Shown here: positions 1-8,382 of the stretch, in pieces
Layout: each line of letters opens with the position of its first letter
How positions within the stretch are numbered: position 1 is the stretch's first letter
Source of the DNA: Gemmatimonadaceae bacterium
GTDB lineage: Bacteria > Gemmatimonadota > Gemmatimonadetes > Gemmatimonadales > Gemmatimonadaceae
Direction of reading: 5' to 3'
Length of the DNA: 64,000 bases
Assembly: GCA_035606695.1 (NCBI GenBank)
Contig: DATNEW010000050.1
Location: 62,001-126,000, forward strand
The notes under the pieces: model-generated
The model's database searches: none
Told to the model about the DNA's origin: nothing
What the model saw: only the letters and a program-made list of their open reading frames with translations
Position numbers and translations under genes: made by a program

Positions 1-726
1 GAGTACGCGCGACCCGGCATGCGCGTGCTCGACATCGGCTCGGGCCCAGGCCGCTTCGCCATCGACCTCGCCCTGCTCGGCGCCGACGTCACGGTCGCCG
101 ACTTGTCGCCGGTGCAGCTCGAACTCGCGCGCGCACGATTCGCCGAGCGCGGCGTGCTCGACAAGATTGCCGCTGTGCGCGAGCTCGATGTGACGAATCT
201 CGAATCAATCGACGACGCGTCGTATGATCTCATCGTGTGTTACGGCGGTGTGCTTTCGTACACGCGCGACCGACACCCGGTGGCTTTACGAGAGTTGGCG
301 CGTGTCGTGCGACCGGGCGGTGTCGTGCTGCTCAGCGTCATCTCGTTGTATGGAACATTGCGCCTGGTAGGTCCGCTCGACGCGGCCAAAGTGCTGGACG
401 AATTCGATCTGCACATGGACCTGGCGGCGGTGCTCGGCGGCGCGGATGTCATCTACACGCGCGAACGCAGCGCCGAGTTCCATCATCCGATCGCGCTGTT
501 CACTTCGCGCGGGCTGCGGTCGGCGATCGAAGATGCCGGCCTGGCAGTGGAGAAGTTGGCGTCGGCCAACCCGCTTTTGCCGCAGTATTCGAGAGTGCCG
601 AACATCGAGGTGAACGCGCATGCCGCGGACCGTCTGCGCGATCTGGAAGTCGCGGTGTGCGACAATCCGGGGCTAGTCGATGCCGGAGGGCACATGATCG
701 CCGTAGCGCGTCGCCCGGTCCCGTGA
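1..726 (+). CDS. Class I SAM-dependent methyltransferase (5' end cut off)
   Basis: The frame is open from base 1, so the gene starts upstream of the window. The ATG at 19 lies only two residues before the SAM-binding glycine loop (VLDIGSGPG), too close to be the real start, since the family normally has a helix before it. After motif I come an acidic loop (VTVADLS), a motif IV-like segment (YDLIVCYGG) and a post-motif with RVVRPGG, the usual order for a small-molecule methyltransferase. The C-terminal third carries no recognisable substrate domain, so the methyl acceptor is unknown. The GNAT gene follows 16 bp downstream on the same strand. Confidence 0.85.
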   Translation, partial: EYARPGMRVLDIGSGPGRFAIDLALLGADVTVADLSPVQLELARARFAERGVLDKIAAVRELDVTNLESIDDASYDLIVCYGGVLSYTRDRHPVALRELARVVRPGGVVLLSVISLYGTLRLVGPLDAAKVLDEFDLHMDLAAVLGGADVIYTRERSAEFHHPIALFTSRGLRSAIEDAGLAVEKLASANPLLPQYSRVPNIEVNAHAADRLRDLEVAVCDNPGLVDAGGHMIAVARRPVP

Positions 727-742
727 TGGATTCTCTCGCGGC

Positions 743-1618
743 ATGAGCATCGAGCCGAGCGCGCGGGAGATCGAACGCGTCGAGGGTGAGGCCTGGACGA
801 AGCTGTTGTTCGCCACGCCGAACAAGTTTCGCGAACGACACGGTATTCAGGTGCATCGCGGCGGAGCGGTGGTGACGCTGCTCGCGTCGCGCGCCGACGT
901 CGCGACGATCAACCGAACGATCGGCCTGGGCCTCGAGCAACCATTGACCGACGACGAGCTCCGACGTGTGACGGCGTCGTATGTCGACGCCGGCGTGCCG
1001 CGCTGGTTGATCGAGTGGACTCCCGGGGCGCAGCCTTCCGACGTTGCGGAGCTGCTCAGTCGTTACGGCGGCACGCTGCGTTCACCGACGGTGAAGTTCT
1101 GGCGCGCGATCGGCGACGATTTGCCGAATGCCGAGACTCCGCTCGACATCGTGGAAATCGACGCATCGCACGCCGCCGAATTTCAGGCGACGGTCGCGCC
1201 GCCGCTCGGCGTGCCATCCGACATTTCACCGATGATCGCTTCGGCGGTCGGCGACGACGGATGGCACTATTATCTCGCGCGCGACGGCGACAGAGCGGTA
1301 GCCGGCGCCGCGATGTTCGTTCACGGCCGCGCCGCGTGGATGGGCATCGCGGGCACCGCAGCCGATGCGCGGGGCCGCGGCGCGCAGTCGGCGCTCATCG
1401 CTCGGCGCGTGCGTGACGCAGGACGCCTTGGATGCGATTGGGTCAGTGCCGACACGTCGGTCGATACCGCGGAACGACCGAACCCATCATACCGCAACAT
1501 GCAACGAGCGGGACTGCGTCCGTTGTATCATCGAGCGAAGTATCTCTTTGAGCTCACTTCCGCGAAATCGCTGCTTGCCGCGCGAAGCATTCAGCACCAG
1601 ACGAATGAACATGAATAG
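743..1618 (+). CDS. GNAT-family N-acetyltransferase
   Basis: A 291-residue protein. The C-terminal half has the GNAT acetyl-CoA-binding signature: a beta-strand (AAWMGIAGTA) followed by the loop ARGRGAQSAL and a helix, then a typical end region with NPSYRNMQRAGLRPLYHR. The N-terminal half, about 130 residues, is less conserved and may be a degenerate first GNAT domain, as in many two-domain members. The substrate cannot be told from sequence. The stop overlaps the start of the next gene, so the two are probably co-translated. Confidence 0.8.
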   Translation: MSIEPSAREIERVEGEAWTKLLFATPNKFRERHGIQVHRGGAVVTLLASRADVATINRTIGLGLEQPLTDDELRRVTASYVDAGVPRWLIEWTPGAQPSDVAELLSRYGGTLRSPTVKFWRAIGDDLPNAETPLDIVEIDASHAAEFQATVAPPLGVPSDISPMIASAVGDDGWHYYLARDGDRAVAGAAMFVHGRAAWMGIAGTAADARGRGAQSALIARRVRDAGRLGCDWVSADTSVDTAERPNPSYRNMQRAGLRPLYHRAKYLFELTSAKSLLAARSIQHQTNEHE

Positions 1619-2126
1619 CCCGTGGCCCGACCCGAAGTTCGCCGTATTGACACCTGAGCTCCTGTCGTCGCTTTCGGCGGACGACGTCGCGAGCGCAATC
1701 GTGCAACACGTCGAGCTGCGGCTCATTGCGCCAGGCATCAGCCGTGATGCGATCGTCAGCTTGCTGCCGCCGGGCACCGCCGCGATCTACACCACGTGGC
1801 TCGTGGACGTCGAGGTGAACAACGGCGGCTTCAATCAGTTCTTTTTCAATCCGTACGGTAAACTCGCCGGAAACGCGCTTGCCGGATACGAGCTCATTGG
1901 CGCCGAGGAGTACGCGTCGGTCATGCGCGCCGCGATCGCGACGCACGAGAGCGAACGCGCGCGCATACTGCCACACTACGAAGAGCACACCGCGCAATCG
2001 TTTCGCGATTCATATCGCGTCACCGAGCTCGGCGAGGTGGATCAGCGATACTATTCGCTCGGCGATCGGATCTACGACATCTGGGCCGCGTTCGCACACG
2101 CACGGCCCGAACTGATCGTCGGCTGA
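1605..2126 (+). CDS. DUF4375 (DMP19-like) protein
   Basis: A 173-residue protein starting at ATG 1605 (a second ATG follows at 1611). The start overlaps the GNAT stop by 14 or 8 bp; a longer reading from 1365 would run deep inside the GNAT gene and is not credible. The central motif EVNNGGFNQFFFNPYG is the hallmark of DUF4375, a small helical family of unknown function. No signal peptide or membrane segment is visible. It converges with the MoeB/ThiF-like gene, with only 3 bp between the stops. Confidence 0.75.
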   Translation: MNMNSPWPDPKFAVLTPELLSSLSADDVASAIVQHVELRLIAPGISRDAIVSLLPPGTAAIYTTWLVDVEVNNGGFNQFFFNPYGKLAGNALAGYELIGAEEYASVMRAAIATHESERARILPHYEEHTAQSFRDSYRVTELGEVDQRYYSLGDRIYDIWAAFAHARPELIVG

Positions 2127-2129
2127 CTT

Positions 2130-3284
2130 CTAGTATTTCGGCACGGCCGGATCGACGTCGTCGCTCCAGCGCAGAATGCCGCCGGCGAGATTGCTGACGC
2201 GGAAACCGGCCGCGCGAAGCTGGCGCGCGGCGTCGGCGCTGCGCATGCCGCTGCGGCAGTACACGACGAGCTCGCGTGAGTTGTCCAGCGATGACATCTC
2301 GGTGGGAATGCGGCCGAGGGGAATCAGTCGCGCCGTCGGAAGGTGCGCGATGTTCCATTCATAGGGTTCGCGCACGTCGATCAAGTCGAAGTCGTCGTGC
2401 TGCTCCAACCGCGTCGCGAGCTCGCGCGGCGAGATCTCGGGAATGTCGTTCGCTGCCACCGTCGCTCCATGCGGTGTTCCGCAGAATTCGTCGTAGTCGA
2501 TGAGTGCGTCAATGGTGCGCAGACCGCAGGCCGGACATTCCGGATCGCGCGGCACTTTCACCGAATGAAAGCGCATGGTCATGGTGTCGATCAGCAACAA
2601 CCGCCCCGCGAGCGATTCGCCAATACCAAGAATGATCTTCAGGGTTTCCGTCGCTTGAATGGTGCCGACCAGGCCGGGCAGCACGCCGAGCACGCCGCCT
2701 TCCGCGCAGCTTGGCACGAGGCCCGGTGGTGGCGGCGTCGGAAAAAGACAGCGATAGCACGGACCGTCGGTGGTCGCGAACACCGACGCCTGACCCTCGA
2801 AGCGGAAAATCGAGCCGTACACGTTCGGCTTGCCGAGCATCACGCACGCGTCGTTGGTGAGATAGCGCGTCGCAAAGTTGTCGGTGCCGTCCACGATGAT
2901 GTCGTATTGCTCGAAGATCTCCAGGGCGTTGGCCGACGTCAGCCGCGTCTCGTGCGTCCGCACGTCGACGTTCGGATTGAGATCGGCAATGCGGGCGCGC
3001 GCCGACTCGAGCTTGGGCTTGCCGACGTACGAAACCCCGTGCAGCACCTGTCGCTGCAGGTTCGTCATGTCGACGACGTCGAAGTCGACCAGGCCGAGCG
3101 TTCCGACGCCCGCGGCCGCGAGATATAATGCCGCCGGCGAACCGAGCCCACCCGCTCCGACGAGCAGCACGCGCGCCGCCTTGATCTTCCGCTGGCCGTC
3201 GAGCGCGACGTCGGGCAGGATCAGATGGCGGCTGTATCGCAACAGCTCGTCGCGCGACAGCGTGGGAAGCTCACCCGGACTCAT
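2130..3284 (-). CDS. moeZ: MoeB/ThiF-type adenylyltransferase with C-terminal rhodanese domain (MoeZ-like)
   Basis: A 384-residue protein. The N-terminal two thirds are an E1-like adenylyltransferase: nucleotide loop GAGGLGSPA near residue 40, then DFDVVDMTNLQRQ, a CYRCLF motif, SCAEGGVLG and a zinc-type CPACG. The last ~100 residues are a rhodanese domain with active-site loop YCRSGMRSA. This fusion adenylates the C-terminal glycine of small sulfur-carrier proteins (MoaD/ThiS type) and supplies sulfur from the rhodanese cysteine, for molybdopterin, thiamine or thio-modification. The ATG at 3284 is preferred over a TTG at 3332 because it sits just before the conserved LSRDELLRYSRH opening. 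No MoaD or ThiS gene is next to it, so the exact pathway is open. Confidence 0.88.
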   Translation of the reverse strand: MSPGELPTLSRDELLRYSRHLILPDVALDGQRKIKAARVLLVGAGGLGSPAALYLAAAGVGTLGLVDFDVVDMTNLQRQVLHGVSYVGKPKLESARARIADLNPNVDVRTHETRLTSANALEIFEQYDIIVDGTDNFATRYLTNDACVMLGKPNVYGSIFRFEGQASVFATTDGPCYRCLFPTPPPPGLVPSCAEGGVLGVLPGLVGTIQATETLKIILGIGESLAGRLLLIDTMTMRFHSVKVPRDPECPACGLRTIDALIDYDEFCGTPHGATVAANDIPEISPRELATRLEQHDDFDLIDVREPYEWNIAHLPTARLIPLGRIPTEMSSLDNSRELVVYCRSGMRSADAARQLRAAGFRVSNLAGGILRWSDDVDPAVPKY

Positions 3285-3367
3285 GAGAAAAAAGATACGC
3301 CGGTGACTCCCGCCGCGCGCGCTGCGGCGCAATCATACGGGATGCCCATTGCCGAGGACCATCTTTG

Positions 3368-3730
3368 ATGAGTCATGCCAAGACCCGGCTTGTCGCCCTG
3401 GTCGGACCGCTGAACGGCGAGCGCCACGTCGTCCAGACCACGGATCATCCGCTCGATCCCGATCGCATGCTGCCAATGCCGGATGTCGTCCTTCTGGTGT
3501 CCGAGGACGCGACCAGCACGATGCTCTTTCGGTACACCGCGCACGGAGAATTCGGCGGCGACACCCTGCATGGCAGCGTCCGCGAAGCGCAGGAGCAGGC
3601 CGCGGACGAATATGAGGACGCGCTCATGGGATGGGAGCCCGTCCCCGACGACGTTGGCGATGCGCATCTCTTCGCCATCCGCTACGCGCACGATCGCCTG
3701 AACGATCGCGGCGACTGGAACGGCGAGTAG
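3368..3730 (+). CDS. Hypothetical cytoplasmic protein
   Basis: A 120-residue acidic protein starting at ATG 3368. I recognise no family. It has no signal peptide, membrane segment or metal-binding motif. The first half looks like a beta-rich fold (RLVALVGPLNGERHVV), the second is helical and acidic. Codon use matches the neighbours. It is followed 12 bp later by the DUF488 gene on the same strand, so the two probably form a small operon; upstream it is divergent from the MoeZ-like gene. Confidence 0.55.
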   Translation: MSHAKTRLVALVGPLNGERHVVQTTDHPLDPDRMLPMPDVVLLVSEDATSTMLFRYTAHGEFGGDTLHGSVREAQEQAADEYEDALMGWEPVPDDVGDAHLFAIRYAHDRLNDRGDWNGE

Positions 3731-3742
3731 CGAGCGCGCATC

Positions 3743-4132
3743 GTGGCCATTCGAATCGTTCGCCTTGGCAGTCCGCGCGAGCCCGGTGAGGGATTGCGGA
3801 TAGGCACCGTGCGCCGGCCGCCCCGCGGCGTGAAAAAAGCGGACTACGCGCGACGCGACTACTTCGATCTCTGGTTTCCCGACTTGGCGCCGAGCGCGGC
3901 CGTTGTTTCCTCTGCGATGTCGGAGCCTTGGACTCCTGCTCGATGGAAAGCCTTCGCGCGCCGGTACCGGGCCGAGATGAAGAAACCGGAAAAGCAGCGT
4001 CTCCTCGAGCTTCTCGCCGAACTGTCGAAGCAGACGGACTTCTCCGTCGGGTGCTACTGCGAGGATGAATCACTGTGCCATCGGTCGCTCCTCGCTGAGC
4101 TGCTCGAGGAAGCCGGCGCCGACGTGAAGTGA
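3743..4132 (+). CDS. DUF488-family protein
   Basis: A 129-residue protein from a GTG start at 3743. It has the DUF488 (YeaO-like) pattern: an N-terminal RLGSPREPGEG loop, a WFPDLAPS segment, a helix with WKAFARRYRAEM, and a C-terminal SVGCYCEDESLCHRS motif with three cysteines and a histidine. The biochemical role of the family is not established; the Cys/His cluster could bind metal. No membrane segment. It converges with the secreted propeller gene 13 bp downstream. Confidence 0.75.
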   Translation: MAIRIVRLGSPREPGEGLRIGTVRRPPRGVKKADYARRDYFDLWFPDLAPSAAVVSSAMSEPWTPARWKAFARRYRAEMKKPEKQRLLELLAELSKQTDFSVGCYCEDESLCHRSLLAELLEEAGADVK

Positions 4133-4145
4133 ACGGGACAGCGAG

Positions 4146-5120
4146 CTACGGCAGCGGACAGTTCGCGATGTGCAGCGGAACGCCGTGCCCTTCACTCGAG
4201 AACACGAACCGTCCATCATTCCGCGCCCAGCTCACGCCTTCGCCTTGTGGTTCACCAAGCGGGGCAATGTCGCAGACACTGGCGCCGACGGCGTGATTCA
4301 CCCGCCCCGTGAGTGAATCCGTCGCGAAAATGTAGAGCTCACCGTACGTCCGCACGGCGAGATGCTTCGCGTCGAAGGAGAGCGAGGCATCGGTGATCGT
4401 GCGCAGCGGCGTGGACCCGGGAACGATAGGTAGACTGTCTACACGTTCGGCCACGACACGGTTCCGCTGAGTCCATACGCTCGCCGGCAAGCGGTACACG
4501 AGCGCGGGACGCAGATGCAGCGTGCGGGCACGCTCCGGCCGCTTCGTGATCAGAAACGTGTCGCCGTTCGGCGCGACGTACATTGCCTCGACGTCGTGCT
4601 TGCCGTCGGGATACGTATACGACACGCTGTCCGGCGACAGCGCTCCAGTGAAGCTCGAATCCCTCGGCTCCGCCTCAGCGACGCGGTAGATCGTGCGCGA
4701 CGAGTGAAAGCTTTCGTTGTCGCCAACGTCGCCGATATAGACGCAGCGCGGCCGCGCATCGTTCGCGCATCGGCCGATGGACGCCGCCTCCCAATCCACG
4801 TTCGTCGCGCCCGCGATGCGCCATACCCCGCGATCCGCACCGGTGGTGTCGAGCGCGAACAAGAGCGGTTCATTTCCAGAATCGTTCACGGTGTACAGCA
4901 CACCGGGATACTGCGCGCTCATCACGGCCGCCGAGTTCTCGACGAGATCGGGCCGTGCTCGCGTCGGCACCGTGACGATGTCTCTCAACGTCGAAAGATT
5001 CGCGCGAACGCGGTCGGCCGGCGCGGCGTCTTTGGCACACGCCACGCCCACGAGAAGCGCCGCCAATCCCAAGCGCCATGCGACGCCGCGAAATAGATTC
5101 CGATCCATGTCCATGCTCAT
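4146..5120 (-). CDS. Predicted exported lipoprotein-like beta-propeller protein
   Basis: About 320 residues with a hydrophobic N-terminal export signal ending in VGVACAK, a lipobox-like site with a non-standard -3 residue. The mature part has repeated strand motifs typical of a propeller (YTVNDSGNEPLLFALD, ATNVDWEAAS, VYIGDVGDN, KHDVEAMYV), seen in uncharacterised extracellular propeller proteins. Possible ATG starts are 5120, 5114 and 5108, all at or within a few bases of the divergent M20 gene start. No catalytic residues can be assigned. Confidence 0.65.
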   Translation of the reverse strand: MSMDMDRNLFRGVAWRLGLAALLVGVACAKDAAPADRVRANLSTLRDIVTVPTRARPDLVENSAAVMSAQYPGVLYTVNDSGNEPLLFALDTTGADRGVWRIAGATNVDWEAASIGRCANDARPRCVYIGDVGDNESFHSSRTIYRVAEAEPRDSSFTGALSPDSVSYTYPDGKHDVEAMYVAPNGDTFLITKRPERARTLHLRPALVYRLPASVWTQRNRVVAERVDSLPIVPGSTPLRTITDASLSFDAKHLAVRTYGELYIFATDSLTGRVNHAVGASVCDIAPLGEPQGEGVSWARNDGRFVFSSEGHGVPLHIANCPLP

Positions 5121-5129
5121 TCAACGATA
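5094..5129. promoter_or_regulatory. Possible back-to-back promoters inside overlapping divergent gene starts
   Basis: TAGATT at 5094-5099 on the plus strand lies 7 bases before ATG 5107. TATCGT on the minus strand (5129 down to 5124) lies 9 bases before the minus ATG at 5114. Both fit the TANNNT -10 form at a distance that would give leaderless transcripts, and neither start has a visible Shine-Dalgarno sequence. No clear -35 is seen. This is inferred from spacing only. Confidence 0.35.
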
Positions 5130-6429
5130 CGCGCTCCTCGGCGCATTCGTTCTCGGCGCCGCGCCTGCCGACGCCCGCGGGCAAGCACTCTCGACCGCGG
5201 AACGCGCCGTCGCGACGTCGGTCGATGCGCATAACACCGAGGCGCTTGCCCTGCTCGAGCGCATCGTGAACATCAACAGCGGCACGATGAATTTCGCCGG
5301 CGTTCGGCAGGTCGCCGACGTGCTGCGCTCGCGCTTCGACTCACTCGGCTTTCGTACGCGGTGGGTTGATGGCGCCGCGTTTCATCGCGCCGGCCATCTC
5401 GTCGCCGAACACCCAGGGCCCGGCCCAAAGATTCTGCTGATCGGCCATCTCGACACCGTCTTCGAGCCGAGCAGTCCCTTTCAACGCTTCCAGCGGCTGA
5501 ACGATTCAACCGCGCGCGGCCCGGGCGTCATCGACATGAAGGGCGGCGACGTCATCATCCTCTACGCCTTGAAGGCGCTCAAGGATGCGGGCACGCTCGA
5601 TCGAATGAATGTGACGGTGGTGTTCGACGGTGACGAAGAGGATTCTGGCACGCCGACCGCCGAAGCGCGCCGTACGCTGGTCGACGCCGCGGAGGGAGCG
5701 ACCGTTGCGCTTGGCTTCGAGGACGGCGCCGCCGATCCCCGCACCGCCGTCATTTCGCGCCGCAGCGCGGGTTCCTGGACGGTGCGCACGACCGGGCACC
5801 CGGCGCATTCATCACAGATTTTTAAACCCGAGGTCGGCGCCGGCGCGGTGTACGAGGCGTCGCGGATCGTGCATGAGTTCTACACCCGGCTGTCGAACGA
5901 GCCGTATCTCACGTTCAATCCGGGCATGATCGTCGGCGGCACGCTCGTGGACGTGGACACGGACGGCACCGTCGGAAAAGCGTCGGGCAAACGCAACGTC
6001 GTCGCCGAGCATGCGGTGGTGACGGGTGATTTGCGGACGCTGTCGCCCGAGCAATTGGCCAAGGCGCAGAGCACGATGCGGGACGTCGTCTCACACCACC
6101 TTCCGTTGACCAACGCGGACATCTCGTTCGACGAAGGCTACCCGCCGATGGCGCCCACCGATGGCAATCGCCGCCTGCTCGCCATGTATGACAAGGCAAG
6201 CCGCGATCTCGGATTCGGCGGCGTAGAGGCGGTCGACCCCTCGCGCGCGGGAGCGGCAGACGTGTCGTTCGTTGCGCACGTCGTTCCGATGTTGATCGAC
6301 GGCATCGGGCTGTCGGGCCACGACGACCACACCGAGAGCGAGACCGCGGATCTGCGCTGGCTCGGGCCGCAGACGAAGCGCGCGGCACTGCTGATGTATC
6401 GACTCACGAATATGCCGCCCCGGACGTGA
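5107..6429 (+). CDS. Secreted M20-family metallopeptidase (glutamate carboxypeptidase-like)
   Basis: A 440-residue protein from ATG 5107 (or 5113), beginning with a signal peptide ending near ADARGQA. The zinc-dependent M20 fold is clear: GHLDTVF (first metal His and catalytic Asp), GVIDMKGGD (bridging Asp), and FDGDEEDSG (catalytic Glu and metal Glu). A dimerisation domain follows, then a late metal His in SGHDDHTESE. CPG2-like enzymes of this length remove C-terminal glutamate from peptides or folates; the natural substrate is unknown. The frame stays open upstream to 4777, but that part is the antisense of the propeller gene. Confidence 0.85.
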   Translation: MSMLIQRYALLGAFVLGAAPADARGQALSTAERAVATSVDAHNTEALALLERIVNINSGTMNFAGVRQVADVLRSRFDSLGFRTRWVDGAAFHRAGHLVAEHPGPGPKILLIGHLDTVFEPSSPFQRFQRLNDSTARGPGVIDMKGGDVIILYALKALKDAGTLDRMNVTVVFDGDEEDSGTPTAEARRTLVDAAEGATVALGFEDGAADPRTAVISRRSAGSWTVRTTGHPAHSSQIFKPEVGAGAVYEASRIVHEFYTRLSNEPYLTFNPGMIVGGTLVDVDTDGTVGKASGKRNVVAEHAVVTGDLRTLSPEQLAKAQSTMRDVVSHHLPLTNADISFDEGYPPMAPTDGNRRLLAMYDKASRDLGFGGVEAVDPSRAGAADVSFVAHVVPMLIDGIGLSGHDDHTESETADLRWLGPQTKRAALLMYRLTNMPPRT

Positions 6430-6436
6430 ACGGGAA

Positions 6437-6748
6437 ATGAATCTCGTTCAACTGCTACTGCCGCTGTTCGACAATGAAGGAAAGCGACAACCCGAGGAAC
6501 TGTTTCGTCGCGTGCGAGGCGAGCTGACCGAACGATTCGGCGGTTTGACGGAGCACACCCGAGCGCCGGCGCATGGTCTCTGGCAAGACGACGATACAGG
6601 CCGCACGAACCAGGACGACATCGTCGTTTACGAGGTGATGGTCGACGACATCGACCGTGACTGGTGGCGACGCTATCGCAACGACCTCGAAGGCGCGTTC
6701 CGCCAAAAGGAGCTCGTGATTCGCGCCCAACCGCTCGACCTGTTGTAG
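6437..6748 (+). CDS. Small hypothetical protein
   Basis: A 103-residue protein starting 7 bp after the M20 peptidase stop, with GGGAA just before the ATG. I recognise no named family. It reads as a compact soluble alpha/beta protein with a Trp-rich acidic segment (DIDRDWWRRYRND) near residue 75 and no export signal. Position suggests co-transcription with the M20 peptidase. It converges with the DNA ligase gene. Confidence 0.55.
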   Translation: MNLVQLLLPLFDNEGKRQPEELFRRVRGELTERFGGLTEHTRAPAHGLWQDDDTGRTNQDDIVVYEVMVDDIDRDWWRRYRNDLEGAFRQKELVIRAQPLDLL

Positions 6749-6762
6749 CCGGTTCGCCGAGC

Positions 6763-6794
6763 ATCACGCGTGATCACACGCGATCACGCATGAT
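6763..6794. terminator. Inverted repeat between convergent genes
   Basis: ATCACGCGTGAT (6763-6774, itself a perfect palindrome) and ATCACGCATGAT (6783-6794) can form a 12-bp stem with one mismatch and an 8-base loop. The second arm covers the stop codon of the DNA ligase gene. There is no U-tract on either side, so this may be a Rho-type or bidirectional stop, or a protein-binding dyad. Confidence 0.35.
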
Positions 6795-8382
6795 CCGGTG
6801 CATGCATCAGATTACGCAACGTCGCCACGCTGTCCGCCTCATCCGGATTTTTGTCGGTGCGCCATCTGAGAATGCGCGGAAAGCGCACCGCTACGCCCGA
6901 CTTGTGCCGCGGCGACATCTGAATTCCCTCGAAGCCGAGCTCGAATACCTGCTCCGGTTTCACCGAGCGAACGGGTCCGAACTTCTCGACGGTGTTTCGC
7001 CGGATCCACGCGTCGAGCTCGCGAATCTCGGCATCGGTCAGTCCGGAGTACGCCTTCGCGAACGGGACCAGCACGCCGTTGTCCCAGACCGCAAATGTGT
7101 AGTCCGTGTGCAGCGACGCGCGCCGGCCGTGCCCTGGCTGCGCATAGATCATGACCGCATCGATCGTGTAGGGCTTCACCTTCCATTTCCACCAGCCGCC
7201 TTTTCGCCGGCCAACACCATACGCCGCATCGCGACGCTTCAACATCAGTCCCTCGGCGCACATGGCTCGGGCGCGATCGTACGCGCCACGCGCGTCGCTC
7301 CAACTGCCAAGCGTAACGATTGGCGACGACACGAACACGCTCGTCGCGGCTTGCAGCAGCACTTGGTCGAGCCGCTCACGTCGCCACGCCAACGGCTCGC
7401 CGCGTACGTCGCGGCCGTCGATCTCGAGCAAATCGTACGCGATGAGAACGACCGGCACTTCACTCAAAATCTTCGGGCCGAGGGTCTTTCGTCCGATACG
7501 CCGCTGCAGTTGGGCGAATGGAAGCGGCTGGCCGTCCTTCCACGGCATGATCTCGCCATCCAGCACGGTGCCGTCAGGCAACCACTCCGCCGCGGTCGCG
7601 ATCTCGGGAAATCGGTCGGTGATCAACTCTTCACCGCGCGACCAGATGAATGTCTCGCTCTTCCGGCGAATGACCTGCGCGCGAATGCCGTCCCACTTCC
7701 ATTCCGCTTGCCATTCGCCCGGTTCGCCGAGCGCTTCCAGCTCATCGTCGATCGCGTATGCCAGGTAGAACGGATACGGACGCGAGAGATCCGCGTCATC
7801 AGTCTCCGTCGCGAACAGCGCTGCGTACGCGGCCGGCGTTGGCTCCCACTTGCCGGCCAGCCGGTGCGCGATCACCGCTTCAGCGACGCCCGTCGCCCGT
7901 GACAGCGCGCGGACGACGAGCTGTTGTGATACGCCAACGCGAAATCCGCCCGTGATCAACTTGTTCCAGACGAACCGCTCGGCTCCGCCGAGCTGCCGCC
8001 ACGCCTGCATGACGCTTTCGCGCTGCTCGTCTTCCGATTGCCGCGCCAACGGTAGCACTCGCTCCTCGATCCATCGATGGAGCGGGACGTCGGATTCGCC
8101 GGTCGCGTCGGGCAGCAGCAGCGACATGGTCTCCGCCAGGTCGCCGACCGAGTCATAAGACTCCTCGAATAACCATTCTGGTATACCAGATTCCTCGAGG
8201 GCCCACTGCGCCAGCCGCCGCACCGGAATGAGCCGCTTCGGCCGGCCGCCACTCAGGAAATAGACCGCCCACGCCGCATCGGCGGCGGCCGCGGTGCGGA
8301 AATACTCCGCCATGGCGTCCACTTTCTCCGTGGTCCGCATGGTCTCGTCGACGGCGGTGTACAGCTGGGCGAAACGCTTCAC
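6784..8382 (-). CDS. ATP-dependent DNA ligase of the ligase-associated repair type
   Basis: A 532-residue protein. An N-terminal all-helical DNA-binding domain is followed by the nucleotidyltransferase domain with catalytic lysine 229 in EWKWDGIR, then motifs III (VLDGEIM), IV (EGLMLKRRDAAY) and V (WWKWKVKP), and a C-terminal OB fold. The ligase seals nicks using ATP. The GTG start at 8382 overlaps the exonuclease stop as GTGA, so the pair is translationally coupled; a longer reading to 8439 has no conserved residues. The family usually travels with a metallo-beta-lactamase-fold exonuclease, an Lhr-type helicase and the endonuclease PdeM. Only the exonuclease is present here. Confidence 0.88.
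   Translation of the reverse strand: MKRFAQLYTAVDETMRTTEKVDAMAEYFRTAAAADAAWAVYFLSGGRPKRLIPVRRLAQWALEESGIPEWLFEESYDSVGDLAETMSLLLPDATGESDVPLHRWIEERVLPLARQSEDEQRESVMQAWRQLGGAERFVWNKLITGGFRVGVSQQLVVRALSRATGVAEAVIAHRLAGKWEPTPAAYAALFATETDDADLSRPYPFYLAYAIDDELEALGEPGEWQAEWKWDGIRAQVIRRKSETFIWSRGEELITDRFPEIATAAEWLPDGTVLDGEIMPWKDGQPLPFAQLQRRIGRKTLGPKILSEVPVVLIAYDLLEIDGRDVRGEPLAWRRERLDQVLLQAATSVFVSSPIVTLGSWSDARGAYDRARAMCAEGLMLKRRDAAYGVGRRKGGWWKWKVKPYTIDAVMIYAQPGHGRRASLHTDYTFAVWDNGVLVPFAKAYSGLTDAEIRELDAWIRRNTVEKFGPVRSVKPEQVFELGFEGIQMSPRHKSGVAVRFPRILRWRTDKNPDEADSVATLRNLMHAPDHA

Noticed and set aside
4777-5106. N-terminal extension of the M20 peptidase
   Set aside because: It is antisense to the propeller gene. 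The signal peptide begins at 5107 or 5113.
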